Assembly (NCBI GenBank): GCA_018873245.2
Contig: JAEMBT020000009.1
Span: forward strand, 12,187,112 to 12,251,111
Reading direction: 5' to 3'
DNA from: Archegozetes longisetosus
Lineage: Eukaryota > Arthropoda > Arachnida > Sarcoptiformes > Trhypochthoniidae
Length of the DNA: 64,000 nucleotides
The notes under the pieces were generated by a model. The model made no database searches. It was not told the DNA's origin and saw only the letters and a program-made list of their open reading frames with translations. The position numbers were made by a program, and so were the translations under genes. Shown here piece after piece: positions 11,835 to 23,561 of the stretch (its first letter is position 1; the number at the start of each line of letters is the position of its first letter).

Positions 11835-12733
11835 CTACGAGTTTGAGACTTTGAAATTTTCTAAAGGATAAGAAGCTAACGTTTTAGGCCTAAAATTGTT
11901 AACCAAAATACTCAGTTTCAAGCTTCATGAATGATAAATAAAACACACAAAGTTTGAAAAGATTTATTTTTAATTCTTATGAGCTCAATACTAGGAAAGT
12001 TAACTCTTTAAAGGAAATATTTTACTACTTTATAGTTACAACCAAAAGCTCGGCTAACTTCACTATAATTATTTAACTGATTATACAAACTTATCATCAA
12101 AACATTTTGATCTATTGTGAAATGAAGTACCACTTTGTTTATGAATCAATTGATTTATTTTGTTTTAAAGCATAATTTCTATAAAGTATGATATTAAAAT
12201 GATCACAGCATGACTAAAGTTATCTTTATTAGTAATGCTTATTAGTAAAGTTATTGAACAAATTTGCTAATAGTTTTGAAAACTTTATCAACTTCTAGAC
12301 TTGATCTAGCCCTATTTATTAGTTATAAATATGCCAGGAGATTTAAAAAAACTAACAAAGACTATATTAGGACTTTTTAAATATAACTTAAAACAGAATT
12401 GTAATATCTCAAACAACTTTTGAATAAATGCAAAAATAGTAAGCGCGAGAACTTAAAAATAGTCCTAATAGATAGAATTAACTCATAACAAAATCAGCTG
12501 CCAATCCAGGTATCGTTTGAAATGTGGTCAAAATATTTTTATCAAATAAGCTGTCATTTAACTAATTATATAATAGTTTCAATTTAACTGAAATATAAGT
12601 TAAAATATGTATTTACTGACAAGGAAGACCTAATATCATTTTATTTTTCGTAGGTATTTAATTTAAGGTATATGTTGTGCTATCTTCAGCTATCTTGTTC
12701 AAGCTCTATTCAAATCAATCGCTATTTGTATTT
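11835..12733. other. Non-coding AT-rich stretch
   Basis: No gene, repeat or RNA gene recognised. Confidence 0.4.
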
Positions 12734-12868
12734 ATGGCCTCGAGAGTCCGTTTCAAACTCAAATCTATACTCCCTTTCATTTACCGAAATTTTGAGTCCA
12801 TTGTTTTGTTGTTTAGTTTGTTGCTATCTGTGATTAATGTATTGGTTGCAATTGTCCGAAACATAACT
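12734..12868 (+). CDS. Possible orphan first exon encoding a membrane segment
   Basis: An ATG at 12734 opens 45 codons that end exactly at a good donor site (GTAAGT at 12869). The peptide is basic at its start (ASRVRFKLK) and then strongly hydrophobic (IVLLFSLLLSVINVLVAIV), so it could be a signal anchor. Base composition is less AT-rich than the flanks at the start. No downstream exon was found before CPSF2, so this may be a relic or chance. Family not recognised. Confidence 0.25.
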
Positions 12869-13270
12869 GTAAGTTAATTCAGTCAATCCTTTGCATAAAC
12901 TTTAGTCTGATTTTATGATCGGGTTAGAATTTATATTTATTTCTATTGTCGATGTGATTGAAACGACAGCTACTGCCATAACGACAATAACCGCTTAAAT
13001 AAAACTTAAAAATTGTCTTAACTAGTGGCTTAAGTCATAATACAAACGTTGACTAAATTTTAAAATTACAGACTTTAATAACGATAACAAACTATTTATT
13101 GTCTATACATATATTACGTTAAGGTCTAATTAAATGCCTTCTACATAGTTTGCATTCATAGACCTATTCCTTACATTATATTCGCTCTGTTTATGTGTTG
13201 ATCCAGTCTTTTAAAAGAACTAAAATTTCGATTGAATTTAAGGTGATGTCAAATTTATTAATTAATAAGA
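12869..13270. other. Non-coding stretch
   Basis: No gene seen between the orphan exon and repeat copy B. Confidence 0.4.
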
Positions 13271-13662
13271 AATGTGTCTGAAAACTTATGATCTTATAAT
13301 ACATTTTCCTAACTATGATCATAACCTACTAATGATTTTATTTGCTCAGCAAATCTAAATTATTGTTAACGTCAACATATGCTTAGTTTTAATATATTTT
13401 ATTTAGTTTATTAAATGTTCATACACTAAATTCAATAAATTCTAGTATTGGTTACAAATTGTTTTGTATAAACTTGTTTTTATTTGTTTGTCGATCTAAA
13501 CTGAGCCTAAGTTTGCGCCAAAACTTCAACTCAACTAAACTTACATAAAATGTTTGTCTAGATTTTGAAAAACTCTTTTAATGTTTGAATAAAATGTTGA
13601 TCTAGGAGTAAATACCGAACATCTGGTGCTAAACATGACAAATGAATGAGAATTGTTTAAAT
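13271..13662 (+). repeat. Dispersed repeat, copy B (pairs with 701-1071)
   Basis: Same orientation and similar length as copy A, with conserved blocks at 13,335-13,375 and 13,488-13,545. After 13,662 the two copies diverge completely. The remaining 370 bases up to the CPSF2 start are unique and AT-rich and presumably hold the CPSF2 promoter. Confidence 0.85.
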
Positions 13663-14034
13663 TAAGTTAAACGCGGAACTGTTATCAAGTGAAAAGTTTA
13701 TGGGAATATAAATAGCTTTAGTTCATAAGTTGAACACTAGAGGCGATACTTTGTCTGAGTTTAGCTCAATTCTATTGTGAAAAGCGTTGAATAGAGTCGG
13801 AACATAACAACCTTTTGGCCCATAATCGCAAATAACCGCTATTTATGAGGATTTCAATTAATATTTAATAATAAATATTTAGGTAATAAAGAAAAGAGCA
13901 CTTGAGCTACAATTACAAGATTGACATACGAATAGTAATAATAAACACGAATTGATATATGAAGAGATCAGTGGACAAGTGACTGACCGGACAAGTGACT
14001 CACTGGACAATTAATAGAAGACAGAAATAGCGAA

Positions 14035-16572
14035 ATGACATCAATAATTCGGTTCTGTCCTCTCTCTGGAGCGTTAGATGAGAGCCCAGCTTGTTATCTA
14101 TTACAAGTTGATCAATTTAATTTTCTACTTGATTGTGGTTGGGATGAAATGTTCAATCAGTCTTTCATTCAACAACTCACTAAATATGTCAAACAAGTTG
14201 ATGCTGTTCTTCTTCTCAACCTGATTGTCAACATTTAGGTATTCTTTCTTTCTTTTGTTGATCATTTCTGTCCATTTCATGATATGTTCATCTGAATCTC
14301 ATCTGAATCTTAACACTGATTCACTTGAGTGAGCATTCATACGAATAACCACTGATTGAATGTTTTGTTTTTCAGGTGCGTTGCCGTATTTAGTCGGCAA
14401 ATGTGGTCTTCACTGTGAAGTTTATGCCACTACTCCCGTATATTTGATGGGACAGATGTTCATGTATGATTTGTATCAGTCGCGTCACAATTATGAAAAC
14501 TTCGATTTGTTTACTCTGGATGACGTGGACATGGCATTTGATAAAGTGATTCAAGTCAAGTACAACCAAACGATTGCACTCAAGGGTAAGGGTCAAGGAT
14601 TGACGATCACTCCTTTAGCTGCTGGACATATGATCGGCGGAACGATCTGGAGAATAGTTAAAGACGGCGAGGAAGACATGATATATGCGGTGGATTTCAA
14701 CCACAAGAAAGAAAGACATCTAAACGGATGTGTCCTTGAAAACATATCACGTCCCTCACTATTGATCACTGACGCATATAATGCTAATTATGTTCAGGAG
14801 AGAAGAAGAAAAAGAGATGAACAGCTCATGACTAATATTTTAGCCACCCTTCGCAGTGGCGGCAATGTCTTGATAGCTGTGGACACCGCCGGACGAGTGC
14901 TTGAATTGGCGCACATGTTAGAACAGTTGTGGAGAAATCAAGACTCAGGACTAATGGCCTATTCATTGGCACTTCTGAATAATTTTAGTTATAATGTGAT
15001 TGAGTTCGCGAAGTCATTAGTGGAATGGATGAGCGATAAGTTGATGCGGTCTTTTGAGGGCCAACGAAACAATCCGTTTCAGTTCAAACATTTACAATTG
15101 TGTCACAAGTACAGTGATTTGGAGAGAGTTCCAGAGCCACGTGTGGTTCTGGCGTCTCAACCTGACTTAGAGTGCGGCTTTTCTCGTGACTTGTTTTTTA
15201 ATTGGTCTACAAATCCTAGAAATTGCATTATTCTCACACAGCGCTGTTCTCCTGGCACTTTAGCTCATCAATTGATGACCAGTCAAAAGGGAAAAATGAT
15301 TACTTTAGAGATTAGACAACGCGTCCCTTTGAAGGGACTCGAGTTAGAAGAATATAGAAAGCAAGAGAAACTCAAAAAAGCTAAATCTAATCCTTCAGCT
15401 GATTCAACTGGTGTCGCCGATTCAGATTCTGATTCTGATGAAAATAATCAAAGTGAAGAGGAAGGAGACGAAGCCATGGAAGTGGACGGTGCCGGTAAAA
15501 GTTCATCTTCGACTAATGCCACCAGTAGTGGAACCCCTTCTCATCACATTCACACGCATTCGACAACTGCTGTTAAGCACGACTTAATGATGCCTAAAAA
15601 TGAGGGCAAAGTGAAGGGTGGGGATTTTTCAAACAGGCTAAGAAGTCGTATCCGATGTTTCCGGCCCCCGAACGCAAAATCAAATGGGATGAGTACGGAG
15701 AAACCATCAGGCCTGAAGATTATATGATATTCGATGTGGTCGGCGCTGGAGCTGCTCAAAGCGGCGAAGAGGAAAACAAAGAAAATCTCAAAAAAGATGG
15801 TTTGGAAGAAGCAATGCCTGAAACACAAGAAGTGCCGACTAAGTGTGTGGTTAATGTTCAGACATTTAATATTCACGCCAATATACAGTATATTGATTTT
15901 GAGGGTCGATCTGATGGCGATTCGATGAAGAAAATCATTTCAATGATTAAGCCGAGAAGACTTATTCTGGTGAGAGGTTCTGTCGAAGCCACCGAATCAT
16001 TAGCTAACTATTGTAAAGCTTCTGGTTGTGTCTCCAATAAGATATTTACACCGAAACTATTTGAAACAGTGGACGCAACCACTGAAAGCCATATATATCA
16101 GGTTAAGCTTAAAGACTCTTTAGTTAGTTCGCTATCATTTGCTCAGTCTAAAGATGGCGCACAACTGTCTTGGGTTGAGGCAGAAATAGAAATGACTCAA
16201 ATCGAATCACTCCTACCACAAAAAGAATCTGAACGATCTGCTGATGAAACCCCTAAAGATGGCCAACTAGAAGATAATGGCAAGAATTCCAGTTTAGGCG
16301 GTCGCGAACTTCTTCCAACTCTTCGTCAACTTCCAGCCAATCAGATCCCAAGCCACCCGACCATTTTTGTCAATGAATTGAAATTATCAGACTTTAAACA
16401 GGTGTTAATGAAGAATGGCATTCAAGCAGAGTTTTCGGGAGGAGTTCTTTATTGTAATAATCAGGTGGAGGTTAGAAGAAATGAAGCCGGAAGAATACAT
16501 CTGGAGGGAACACTTTCTGAAGATTATTTCAAAGTTAGACAATTACTATATGAACAATATGCTATCATTTAA
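14035..16572 (+). CDS. CPSF2: Cleavage and polyadenylation specificity factor subunit 2 (CPSF100)
   Basis: Subunit of the nuclear CPSF complex that cuts and polyadenylates pre-mRNA and helps process histone mRNA. It is the inactive metallo-beta-lactamase/beta-CASP partner of CPSF73. Exon 1 is 14035-14238, a 137-nt intron follows, and exon 2 is 14376-16572; about 800 residues against 782 in human. It starts with MTSII as in other animals. Conserved stretches include [49 protein letters not shown] and [13 protein letters not shown], then an acidic linker (~15,410-15,500) and the C-terminal domain ending YEQYAII. The usual HxHxDH zinc motif is degenerate, as is typical of CPSF100. Two one-base losses break the frame, near 14,208-14,216 (a CTT run) and 15,617-15,628 (a T5 run). 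Everything else is conserved, so sequencing error is more likely than decay. Confidence 0.95.
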
Positions 16573-17020
16573 TATTAAACTTTTTATTAGTATTAATCCA
16601 ACCAAAAACATTTGTATTTAGATAATGAATTTTCGCAACTTTTCTTTAATTTTAAATTAAATATTTATTATTAATTATTATTATTATAATTATTATATAA
16701 TACTCCAAATTATTTTATTAAACATTTTAAACATGAATAACTCGAAAAGTTTATTTACGATAATCAATTAGGTTTTAAATAAATCTGTTTGGACTTTGTC
16801 TTTATTAATCATTGAATAACGTAATTCACTTATCAGTCGTTCGTTCTTTTCAGACGAATAGCATCCAACAATTCAATCAAAGTACAATCATAACTTATTT
16901 ATTAATTTTTCTTATTATAACTATTTCTTATTTACCTCTTTCTACGATCATTTCACTCAGTACCTCAATAGGTGTGTAATCAGTTGGATAAGAGATTCAG
17001 GATCTTTTTTGTTGCTAACT
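16573..17020. other. CPSF2 3' UTR and ACMSD upstream region
   Basis: AT-rich with a poly(A) signal AATAAA at 16778-16783. No other feature seen. Confidence 0.5.
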
Positions 17021-18556
17021 ATGTCTCTCAAGTTTGACTTTCATGCACATATTTTGCCAGAAAATTGGCCAAATTTAAAAGATGTGAGTTATAAAACTAT
17101 TCTCCAAATTCATATAACGCCACTTTTTCTTATTCCAAGAAATCTGGTTATCCTGGTTGGGTTTATATGAAACATATGACTGATGGTAAGGCTCTAATGA
17201 TGAAAGATGACGGAACTGTTTTCAGACCTGTTGACGAAAAAGTTTGGTCCACTGCTGTTAGGCTGAAGGACATGCAAAATACTGGTATAAATCAAATTGC
17301 TTAAGTTTCATATATTGTTTATTGGGTTTACAAGTGGAAAAACTCAAGTATTATATGTATTTTTCTTAAGTTTGATAAATAAGATTGATATTTTTATTGA
17401 TATTTACACTTATCGTAAGTGCACTTGCGATGAAAAATCTGCATTTTTCAATACAGCTTATCCCAGTTATAGTCAACTCGGGTATAGTCAACTTAAGTAT
17501 AGTGAATACCTACTAATTATGAACTGTTTGTTCAGCATTAATTGCTATCGAAATGATAAAGTCAATTAAAGAACTTTTATAGTGAATGCCAACTATAGTA
17601 ACCTATAAGTTGACTATAAGTGGGATAGACTGTAGTAGTTTCAAGTATTTCTAATATTGCTAACATTGAATCTGATTTATCTATTGAAGGAGTAAATGTT
17701 CAGATTTTGTCGACAGTGCCAGTAATGTTTAGCTATTGGGCAAAGCCAGCAGATACGGCCTACTTATGCAGATTACTAAACAATCATTTAGCTTCAGTTG
17801 TAAGAAACAATGCCACCAAATTTATAGGACTCGCAACTATTCCTATGCAATCTCCTCTCTTAGCAGTTGAGGAAATGAAAAGATGCAAAGTTGATTTGAA
17901 TTTTAGTGGCATTATAGTCGGCAGTCATGTCAACGAACTAGGTCTCGATAGTCAGCAGTTTGATCCTATCTGGAAAGCAGCTGAAGATTTAAATTTAGCT
18001 GTTTTTATACATCCATGGGATATGCAGATGACTGGCCGCTTGTCTAAATACTGGTTGCCATACATTGTAGGCATGCCTGCAGAAACTTCTGCAGCTATTC
18101 TCTCCATGACTTTCAGTGGAGTATTTGAGCGGTTCCCTAAACTCAGAGTATGTTTGGCTCATGGCGGAGGAATGCTTCCGTACATTATCGGTCGCGCAGA
18201 GCATGGCTTTCATGTCTATCCTAAAGACATGCAAAAAGACAATCCATTCCCTCCATCCAAATATTTGGGTCGCATTTACTCAGATTCTCTGGTGCACACT
18301 GAAGGTGCTCTCAAACTAGCCATCGATGTTTTCGGAGAAGTATTATTTTCAAACATTGATAAACGAGTACTTAAAAGTATTTTTGTTCCAGAATTCAGTT
18401 GTGTTAGGAAGTGATTATCCCTTCCTATTGGGTGAACATCATCCTGGATTACTAATTGAGAAAAGTGATGCTTTCAGTGATTCATTAAAGAAGAAACTGC
18501 TCTCTGAAAATGTTTGCAAACTCCTTGATGTTGATATGAATCAATTTTCATATTGA
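17021..18556 (+). CDS. ACMSD: 2-amino-3-carboxymuconate-6-semialdehyde decarboxylase
   Basis: Zinc-dependent amidohydrolase-fold decarboxylase that diverts tryptophan/kynurenine catabolism away from quinolinate and NAD synthesis. Four exons: 17021-17083, 17140-17284, 17690-18339 and 18392-18556, giving 340 residues (human 336). All introns are GT-AG (56, 405 and 52 nt) and phases agree. Metal-site residues are present: His8 and His10 in FDFHAHIL, His177 in FIHPWDMQM, catalytic-site His227 in LAHGGG, and Asp294 in LGSDYPF. Other family blocks are STVPVMFSYWAKP, KYWLPYIVGMPAET and GVFERFPKLRVC. Exon 1 encodes only the first 21 residues, and its ATG follows a short non-coding leader. Intron 2 is long because it contains a complete 179-bp MITE. 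The frame is intact. Confidence 0.94.
17454..17632. mobile_element. pogo/Tigger-like MITE in ACMSD intron 2
   Basis: Ends CAGCTTATCCCAGTTATAG and, inverted, CAGTCTATCCCACTTATAG, flanked by TA on both sides (17452-17453, 17633-17634). Internal repeats of the type TATAGTGAAT/TATAGTCAAC. Best-preserved member of the family in the window. Confidence 0.85.
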
Positions 18557-18642
18557 GCACAAACTAAGTAACTTATCTCGTACTTACTTAGAACAGGATT
18601 GCTCAATTTGTAATTTAATATACCGTAATTCTGTTATCTTAA

Positions 18643-18648
18643 AATAAA
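18643..18648 (+). terminator. Poly(A) signal of ACMSD
   Basis: AATAAA 87 bases after the ACMSD stop. Confidence 0.5.
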
Positions 18649-18945
18649 AATATCTACTATTAGTTCGGTTCCTGTGATATTCAAGTCAACGTTTAGATTT
18701 AGCTTTGCATATGTCTTAAATCATGTTTAATATGATTCTTAAGCGCTCGACTTAGCTAATGAAACATTAGTAGTGAGATTTAATTTTCATTATATTTAAT
18801 AGAAATCCAAATTTAATTTGATTGTTAAATCACACGTTCATCAATAGAGGATCTATTCATTGCGATTCATATGAATTTTATTTGACTTAAATATATGTTT
18901 ATTAACATTCTTTATGATCTTTAATGTTAAATACTATTTTTGCAG

Positions 18946-19000
18946 TAGCTGAACCGGTAAGGGTCTTGTGGTACTTATGCACTCTAACTCGAATCCTAAC
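18946..19000 (+). repeat. tRNA-derived SINE-like fragment
   Basis: TAGCTGAACCGG (18946-18957) fits an RNA polymerase III A box and AACTCGAATCC (18986-18996) resembles a B box, 40 bases apart as in tRNA-derived elements. The flanks do not pair as an acceptor stem, so it is not an intact tRNA gene. No second copy was seen in the window. Confidence 0.35.
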
Positions 19001-19019
19001 TCAAACCCCATTCAACTTC

Positions 19020-20987
19020 TCGCTAACTTGACGGAAAAAGTTGTAATAAATATATATTTGAATATCAATTTACTTAGTTTGTTGTAATTACTAAGAAGTA
19101 AAAATACTTATAATTTAAATTTAAAATCACAGCATGATACACTTCAATCGGAATGATATACATTCAATCAAATTTAGTACGATCACTGAACTTTGTGCAC
19201 CCCACTAGAAATTCTCCAGCTACTTCAAGTCTAATTGGCTCGATTTTTATTAATTGAATATTTGGTCCTCTATTTCTCTAAATGAGTTTTCTTAAATGAA
19301 CCAAAAAATTTTATTTACAGTTTTATATTTCATTGAACTGATTAATTTTAGCTTAAAAATGGTTTTCTTACTCAACTTTGATTATTAGTTATAAATTCTA
19401 ACCATAAAACTAATATCGATTTATATGATGGAGTAATTGTTAAAGAGATGCATAGCGGTATATAACAGATTATTATCCATGCACAACTTGTCACTTTAGA
19501 AACGATCCTTTCGCAACCGTTGCTTTCTACCACCTGAAGATTACATCAAATCTCAGATCAATATTAAAATAACTCTTCACTGATAGTATTGATTTCGATT
19601 CATTCTAAGAGTTGAAGAAACTCTTCCAACTCAATAATGTTTTGATAAAAAAACAAAATATTAACTATCAATCAATTGATGGCAAATAGTACTGCTTTAA
19701 ATGCTAAATAAATCATTCTGGCTTAGCACAAGTTCTATGACTCATATTCATTGAATAAAAGTATGAGTGAAAAAATGTTGTATTTTGGTTGAATTGGTTT
19801 AGGTTAGGTTAGGTTAGGTGCATATAATAAAAATAGGCTAATAAAACGGGATTCATTTAAACAACACCCACTAATTGTAAGTCATATTTCTTCTTGATTT
19901 TATAGAGTCTCCAGTCCAAAGATTTCAGCTTGCATAAAATCTTAAAAACGTTTTTGAATGCTTTCTGATAGTTAAAAGTTGGGATATTTTTGTGTTTCTG
20001 GTAGAACACTAATTAATATTCCAATATATTAATCATTAATTTGCCAAAATAATTTATCAATATTATTTTTAGCTTAGAATTCAAAAAGTTCATCATCCTA
20101 ATGTTCAATTTTTTAAAAATGTCTAAAAAATTTTCCAGAAGTCTGGTCAAAATTTTAGAATTTGAAAAACTTTCAAATAAATTTTGAACACAAAAATTTG
20201 CGAAACATCTCGTAAGGTTGTTTTAATAAAAATTTAAAAATAGGAACCAAACATTATTTACCTATCAGCTAAACAAAATCTTTTCTGTAATCAGAGATGA
20301 ATCAAATTAAGCTACAAAACATCGATAATCATAGTACTATCAGAGAGTATTTACTCAAATGACCCATAGTTCAACGATAACTATAAGCTACAGTAGTGTT
20401 GGACATCGGCTTAGCTTGAGCTCAGCTGACCAAGCTCAATTGGTAGTAGTTCGTGAAATTAATTAGAGATTACTGTCTTAAACTATTAAAACATGTTCCC
20501 AATGAGCAAGTCTTCGCTAAAGCTGGTGTTATTATTTCTCTAATGGGAATAGATTGTTAGATACTTCAATACGAAATTTAATGTGCTTCAACTTTTTGTT
20601 TAACTACTTTGATTGATAATTTAAAATTGAATCATTTGATATCTAATTAACCATGGTTTTAAGTAAGAAAATATTTAAAACTCTTAGACTAATATTTCTT
20701 ACTTTCTATCTATTTTCAGTATTTCTAATAAGTATTAAGATGTTTCGCTAAATATCTCATTTATCAATTCAGCATCAGTCCAGCTCACAGTTGACTCATC
20801 TGAAGCTTAGGGCAACAGAGCTCATGTCTATCACTACTATCAGATAATGAGTCAACAATTTCATATATAGAACTTTATATCCATCTAACTGATTCAAGTT
20901 TATCAGTTCATTCACTCTAATCTTTATTGAAATTTTTAGTTTGACTCAAATGCTGATACTAATAGGTTAAAGCTATCTTCAAGTGTT
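19020..20987. other. Intergenic, ACMSD to RACGAP1
   Basis: AT-rich; only a (TTAGG)n tract at 19801-19820 was recognised. Confidence 0.45.
19801..19820 (+). repeat. Interstitial (TTAGG)n tract
   Basis: Four units in the G-rich orientation on the plus strand. Confidence 0.8.
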
Positions 20988-21126
20988 TGGGTTAGTGCTA
21001 TAAAGTTGTATTTTCACTGTATAGGGCTGACCAAACGATTAGTATTACATATCGTTTGGTCGTCTCTATCGAGTGCTGTCTGTAGTGTTACGCGAATGAG
21101 CGATAGAACTCAATAACACTGACCCA
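20988..21126. repeat. Two-palindrome repeat, RACGAP1 upstream copy
   Basis: Contains the stem pair CCAAACGAT...ATCGTTTGG around 21032-21060 and the flanking GTTAGTGCTATAAAG / AACACTGACCC ends of the ~95-bp family. It ends about 66 bases before the RACGAP1 start codon and so lies in the promoter or 5' leader. Confidence 0.7.
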
Positions 21127-21191
21127 AATATATAAATATTTATATAATTTTACACTTTCTAATTCACAATAACAAACGCAGAACAGTTAAA

Positions 21192-23204
21192 ATGTCATCA
21201 GAAGCTCCCAAGCTCTCACTTGTCGCACAATTTGACGATATGTGCCGCTTAACTAACTCAATGGTTCTGTTTGATGAGAATGGTATAGTTTTTATGTCCT
21301 TTTTATGTCAATCACTCACTTCTCTTCTTTCACTTTCTCTAAGAGTTATATCAATTGATTAATAAGTGCGAAGAGAATAGGATTAAATGGCTTTGGGCTG
21401 AAAGACAATTGGCTCTTATGAGCGATAAAATACTTAAATTAGAAGAAGAGAAAAAGGCATTGGAGGCTAGTCTAAAACACGTCAGATTTTCATTTGGCAA
21501 AGAAGTTCAAAATAGAGAAGAAATACTCAAACAACGAAATGCTCTCAAACAACAGTTGAATGCCATTAAAGAGTTTGTTCTCGAAGACCCCACTACTAAT
21601 CAAAGTCAAGAAACTAAAGATAAAGTTTTGTCTTATTTTAACCGCAATCGATTGGAAACTGTCAACGAAGAGCTCCCTTCCAATGATTCTCTTTCTGGTT
21701 GTGAATATGACACCACTGAAGAAGATGTTTTAGATGAATCGACAGTTAATCGGATTAATGAGTCACAAAAAATGAGTGTTTCGGCAAAGGTCGAAGAAAA
21801 TCAGCAGACAGTCGCTCAACAGATAGCCGCTAACTTTCCAAATAAGACTTTTAGTGGTGTTCAATCGCTTCCCAATACAATCAATCATCCAGTCGTTGCT
21901 GAAGAAGATGTATTCAAGACTAATGTTGATACGGAATCAGATGCGATTAAAAGGAATCGAAGCTTTAGTGAACCGATTCCTGAGAAGGTCTCCACAGATA
22001 TGCGAAATCCTATCAAATCAGATTCGACCACACTAAAACCTATTCCTGAAACTGTCACAAATCTCCAGCTTGGACTCATTTCAATGAGTTCCCCACACAT
22101 GAGAAGATCTAATTTGAAGACGTTTTGCAGCAATTCTGAAGAATTATCTCCAATTCATGGAACAAGTCTTTTAGAGGATCGAAAACATAATTTGCATCTG
22201 AAGAAGGCATTTAAGCCGTTATATTGTAGCCCATGCGGCAAAGCGATTGGGTTTTGTGGTACATGCTATCGTTGTATTGATTGTCGCGCGATATGTCACT
22301 TGTCATGTAAGGATCAATTGCCGCTTCCATGTATTCCATTCCGCAAACCAAATGGAAAGAACTCTCAAATGGTTTTAATCGCGGACTTTGCACCACAAAC
22401 GCGACCAATGATTCCCGCGTTAATCATCCACTGCTGCAACGAAATAGAAAGACGTGGTATGAAAGAAGAAGGCATTTATCGTAAAAGTGGATCAGATAAA
22501 GAAGTGCGAGAATTGAAAGAGAAGATTCTAAACTCAAAGTCTGGAATGCCTGGTTTAGCTAAGTATGATATTCATGCGATTTGTGGTACTGTTAAATTGT
22601 TTCTGCGACATTTGGATGAACCGATAGTCACTAGAATATTGTGGCGCGACTTTGTTAGAGCTGCAGGTACTCACTCTCAATCTCAATCTGTTAAATATTA
22701 CAATTTACGTATATTTTATTAAAGATCAACAAGATCCAGATGAAGAACAGGCTCTTATAATGAAAACAGTGTCGGAGATGCCGACATCTAATAGAGACAG
22801 TTTGGCATTTCTTATGTCTCATATCATACGCGTCGCTCAAACTGAGGAGAACTTAATGGATAGGAAGTCACTCGCGAAGATCTTCGGTCCAACCATTGTT
22901 GGCTACTCTATGATTGAGCCACCGATGAATGAGTTATTGGCTCAAAACCCAAAGCAGATCAAAGTAATGGAAGCATTGATGAAAATCTCTGAGGAGTCGT
23001 GGAACGAAATAATATCGTCAGCAACTTTGAATCAACAAAATAAATGTTTGTTATACGATTGAAGATAAAAATAGATTAAATTGATTTTGTTTTAATATTA
23101 CAGGTGGTGGTTCTCCAAACAGACGTCAATCAGTTGGCACGCGATTGTTTGGAGACGCGGCCAAAAAAAGGCTCTCTCACTCCTCAACGCTCTACACTCC
23201 CTAA
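21192..23204 (+). CDS. RACGAP1: Rac GTPase-activating protein 1 (MgcRacGAP, tumbleweed)
   Basis: Centralspindlin subunit; with the kinesin MKLP1 it bundles midzone microtubules and activates RhoA signalling in cytokinesis. Exons: 21192-21282, 21344-22666, 22725-23045 and 23104-23204; introns of 61, 58 and 58 nt, all GT-AG and in phase; 611 residues (human 632). An N-terminal coiled coil (about residues 35-95) is the kinesin-binding part. A long Ser/Thr/Glu-rich linker follows. The C1 finger spans about 312-362, with CSPCGKAIGF and CRAICHLSC. The RhoGAP domain starts near 386, with the arginine finger in EEGIYRKSGS (Arg410) and later NRDSLAFLMSHIIRVAQ and AKIFGPTIVG. The last exon is inferred from its splice sites and phase. 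Its tail includes an A7 run, and reading one frame over would extend the protein to a stop at 23236, so the exact C-terminus is uncertain. Confidence 0.93.
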
Positions 23205-23279
23205 AAGAGACAGTCTCTCCTTAAAGCCATTGTTTTAGATCTCTTAATATTAATCTTTTATTTCTTTTAATTCTAATTC

Positions 23280-23285
23280 AATAAA
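23280..23285 (+). terminator. Poly(A) signal of RACGAP1
   Basis: AATAAA 76 bases after the chosen stop codon. Confidence 0.5.
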
Positions 23286-23561
23286 CAGCTTCAAATTTTA
23301 TTTTATTAACACTCACTTAGACAATGGTTTTGTTTAAATCTTTGTTATTGAGTTCAAGTTTAACATCAATTTTGTCTTCAATATCTCATTTGATGGATCG
23401 GATGAGTGGTAAATCTGTTCCCAATTATCTAAAGTTGAGATGAAGTTTTTTGTAAGAAGTTTAGTTCAATTTGACGAAGAAAAATCTAGCAAATAATGAA
23501 GATTTAAATAATTGCTATAAAAGCAACTAAAAGTACAGAACACGTAAAGGAATCGATGTTT

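Noticed and set aside
18946-19000. Intact tRNA gene
   Set aside because: A and B box-like words are present, but no acceptor stem or full cloverleaf can be drawn; kept only as a SINE-like fragment.
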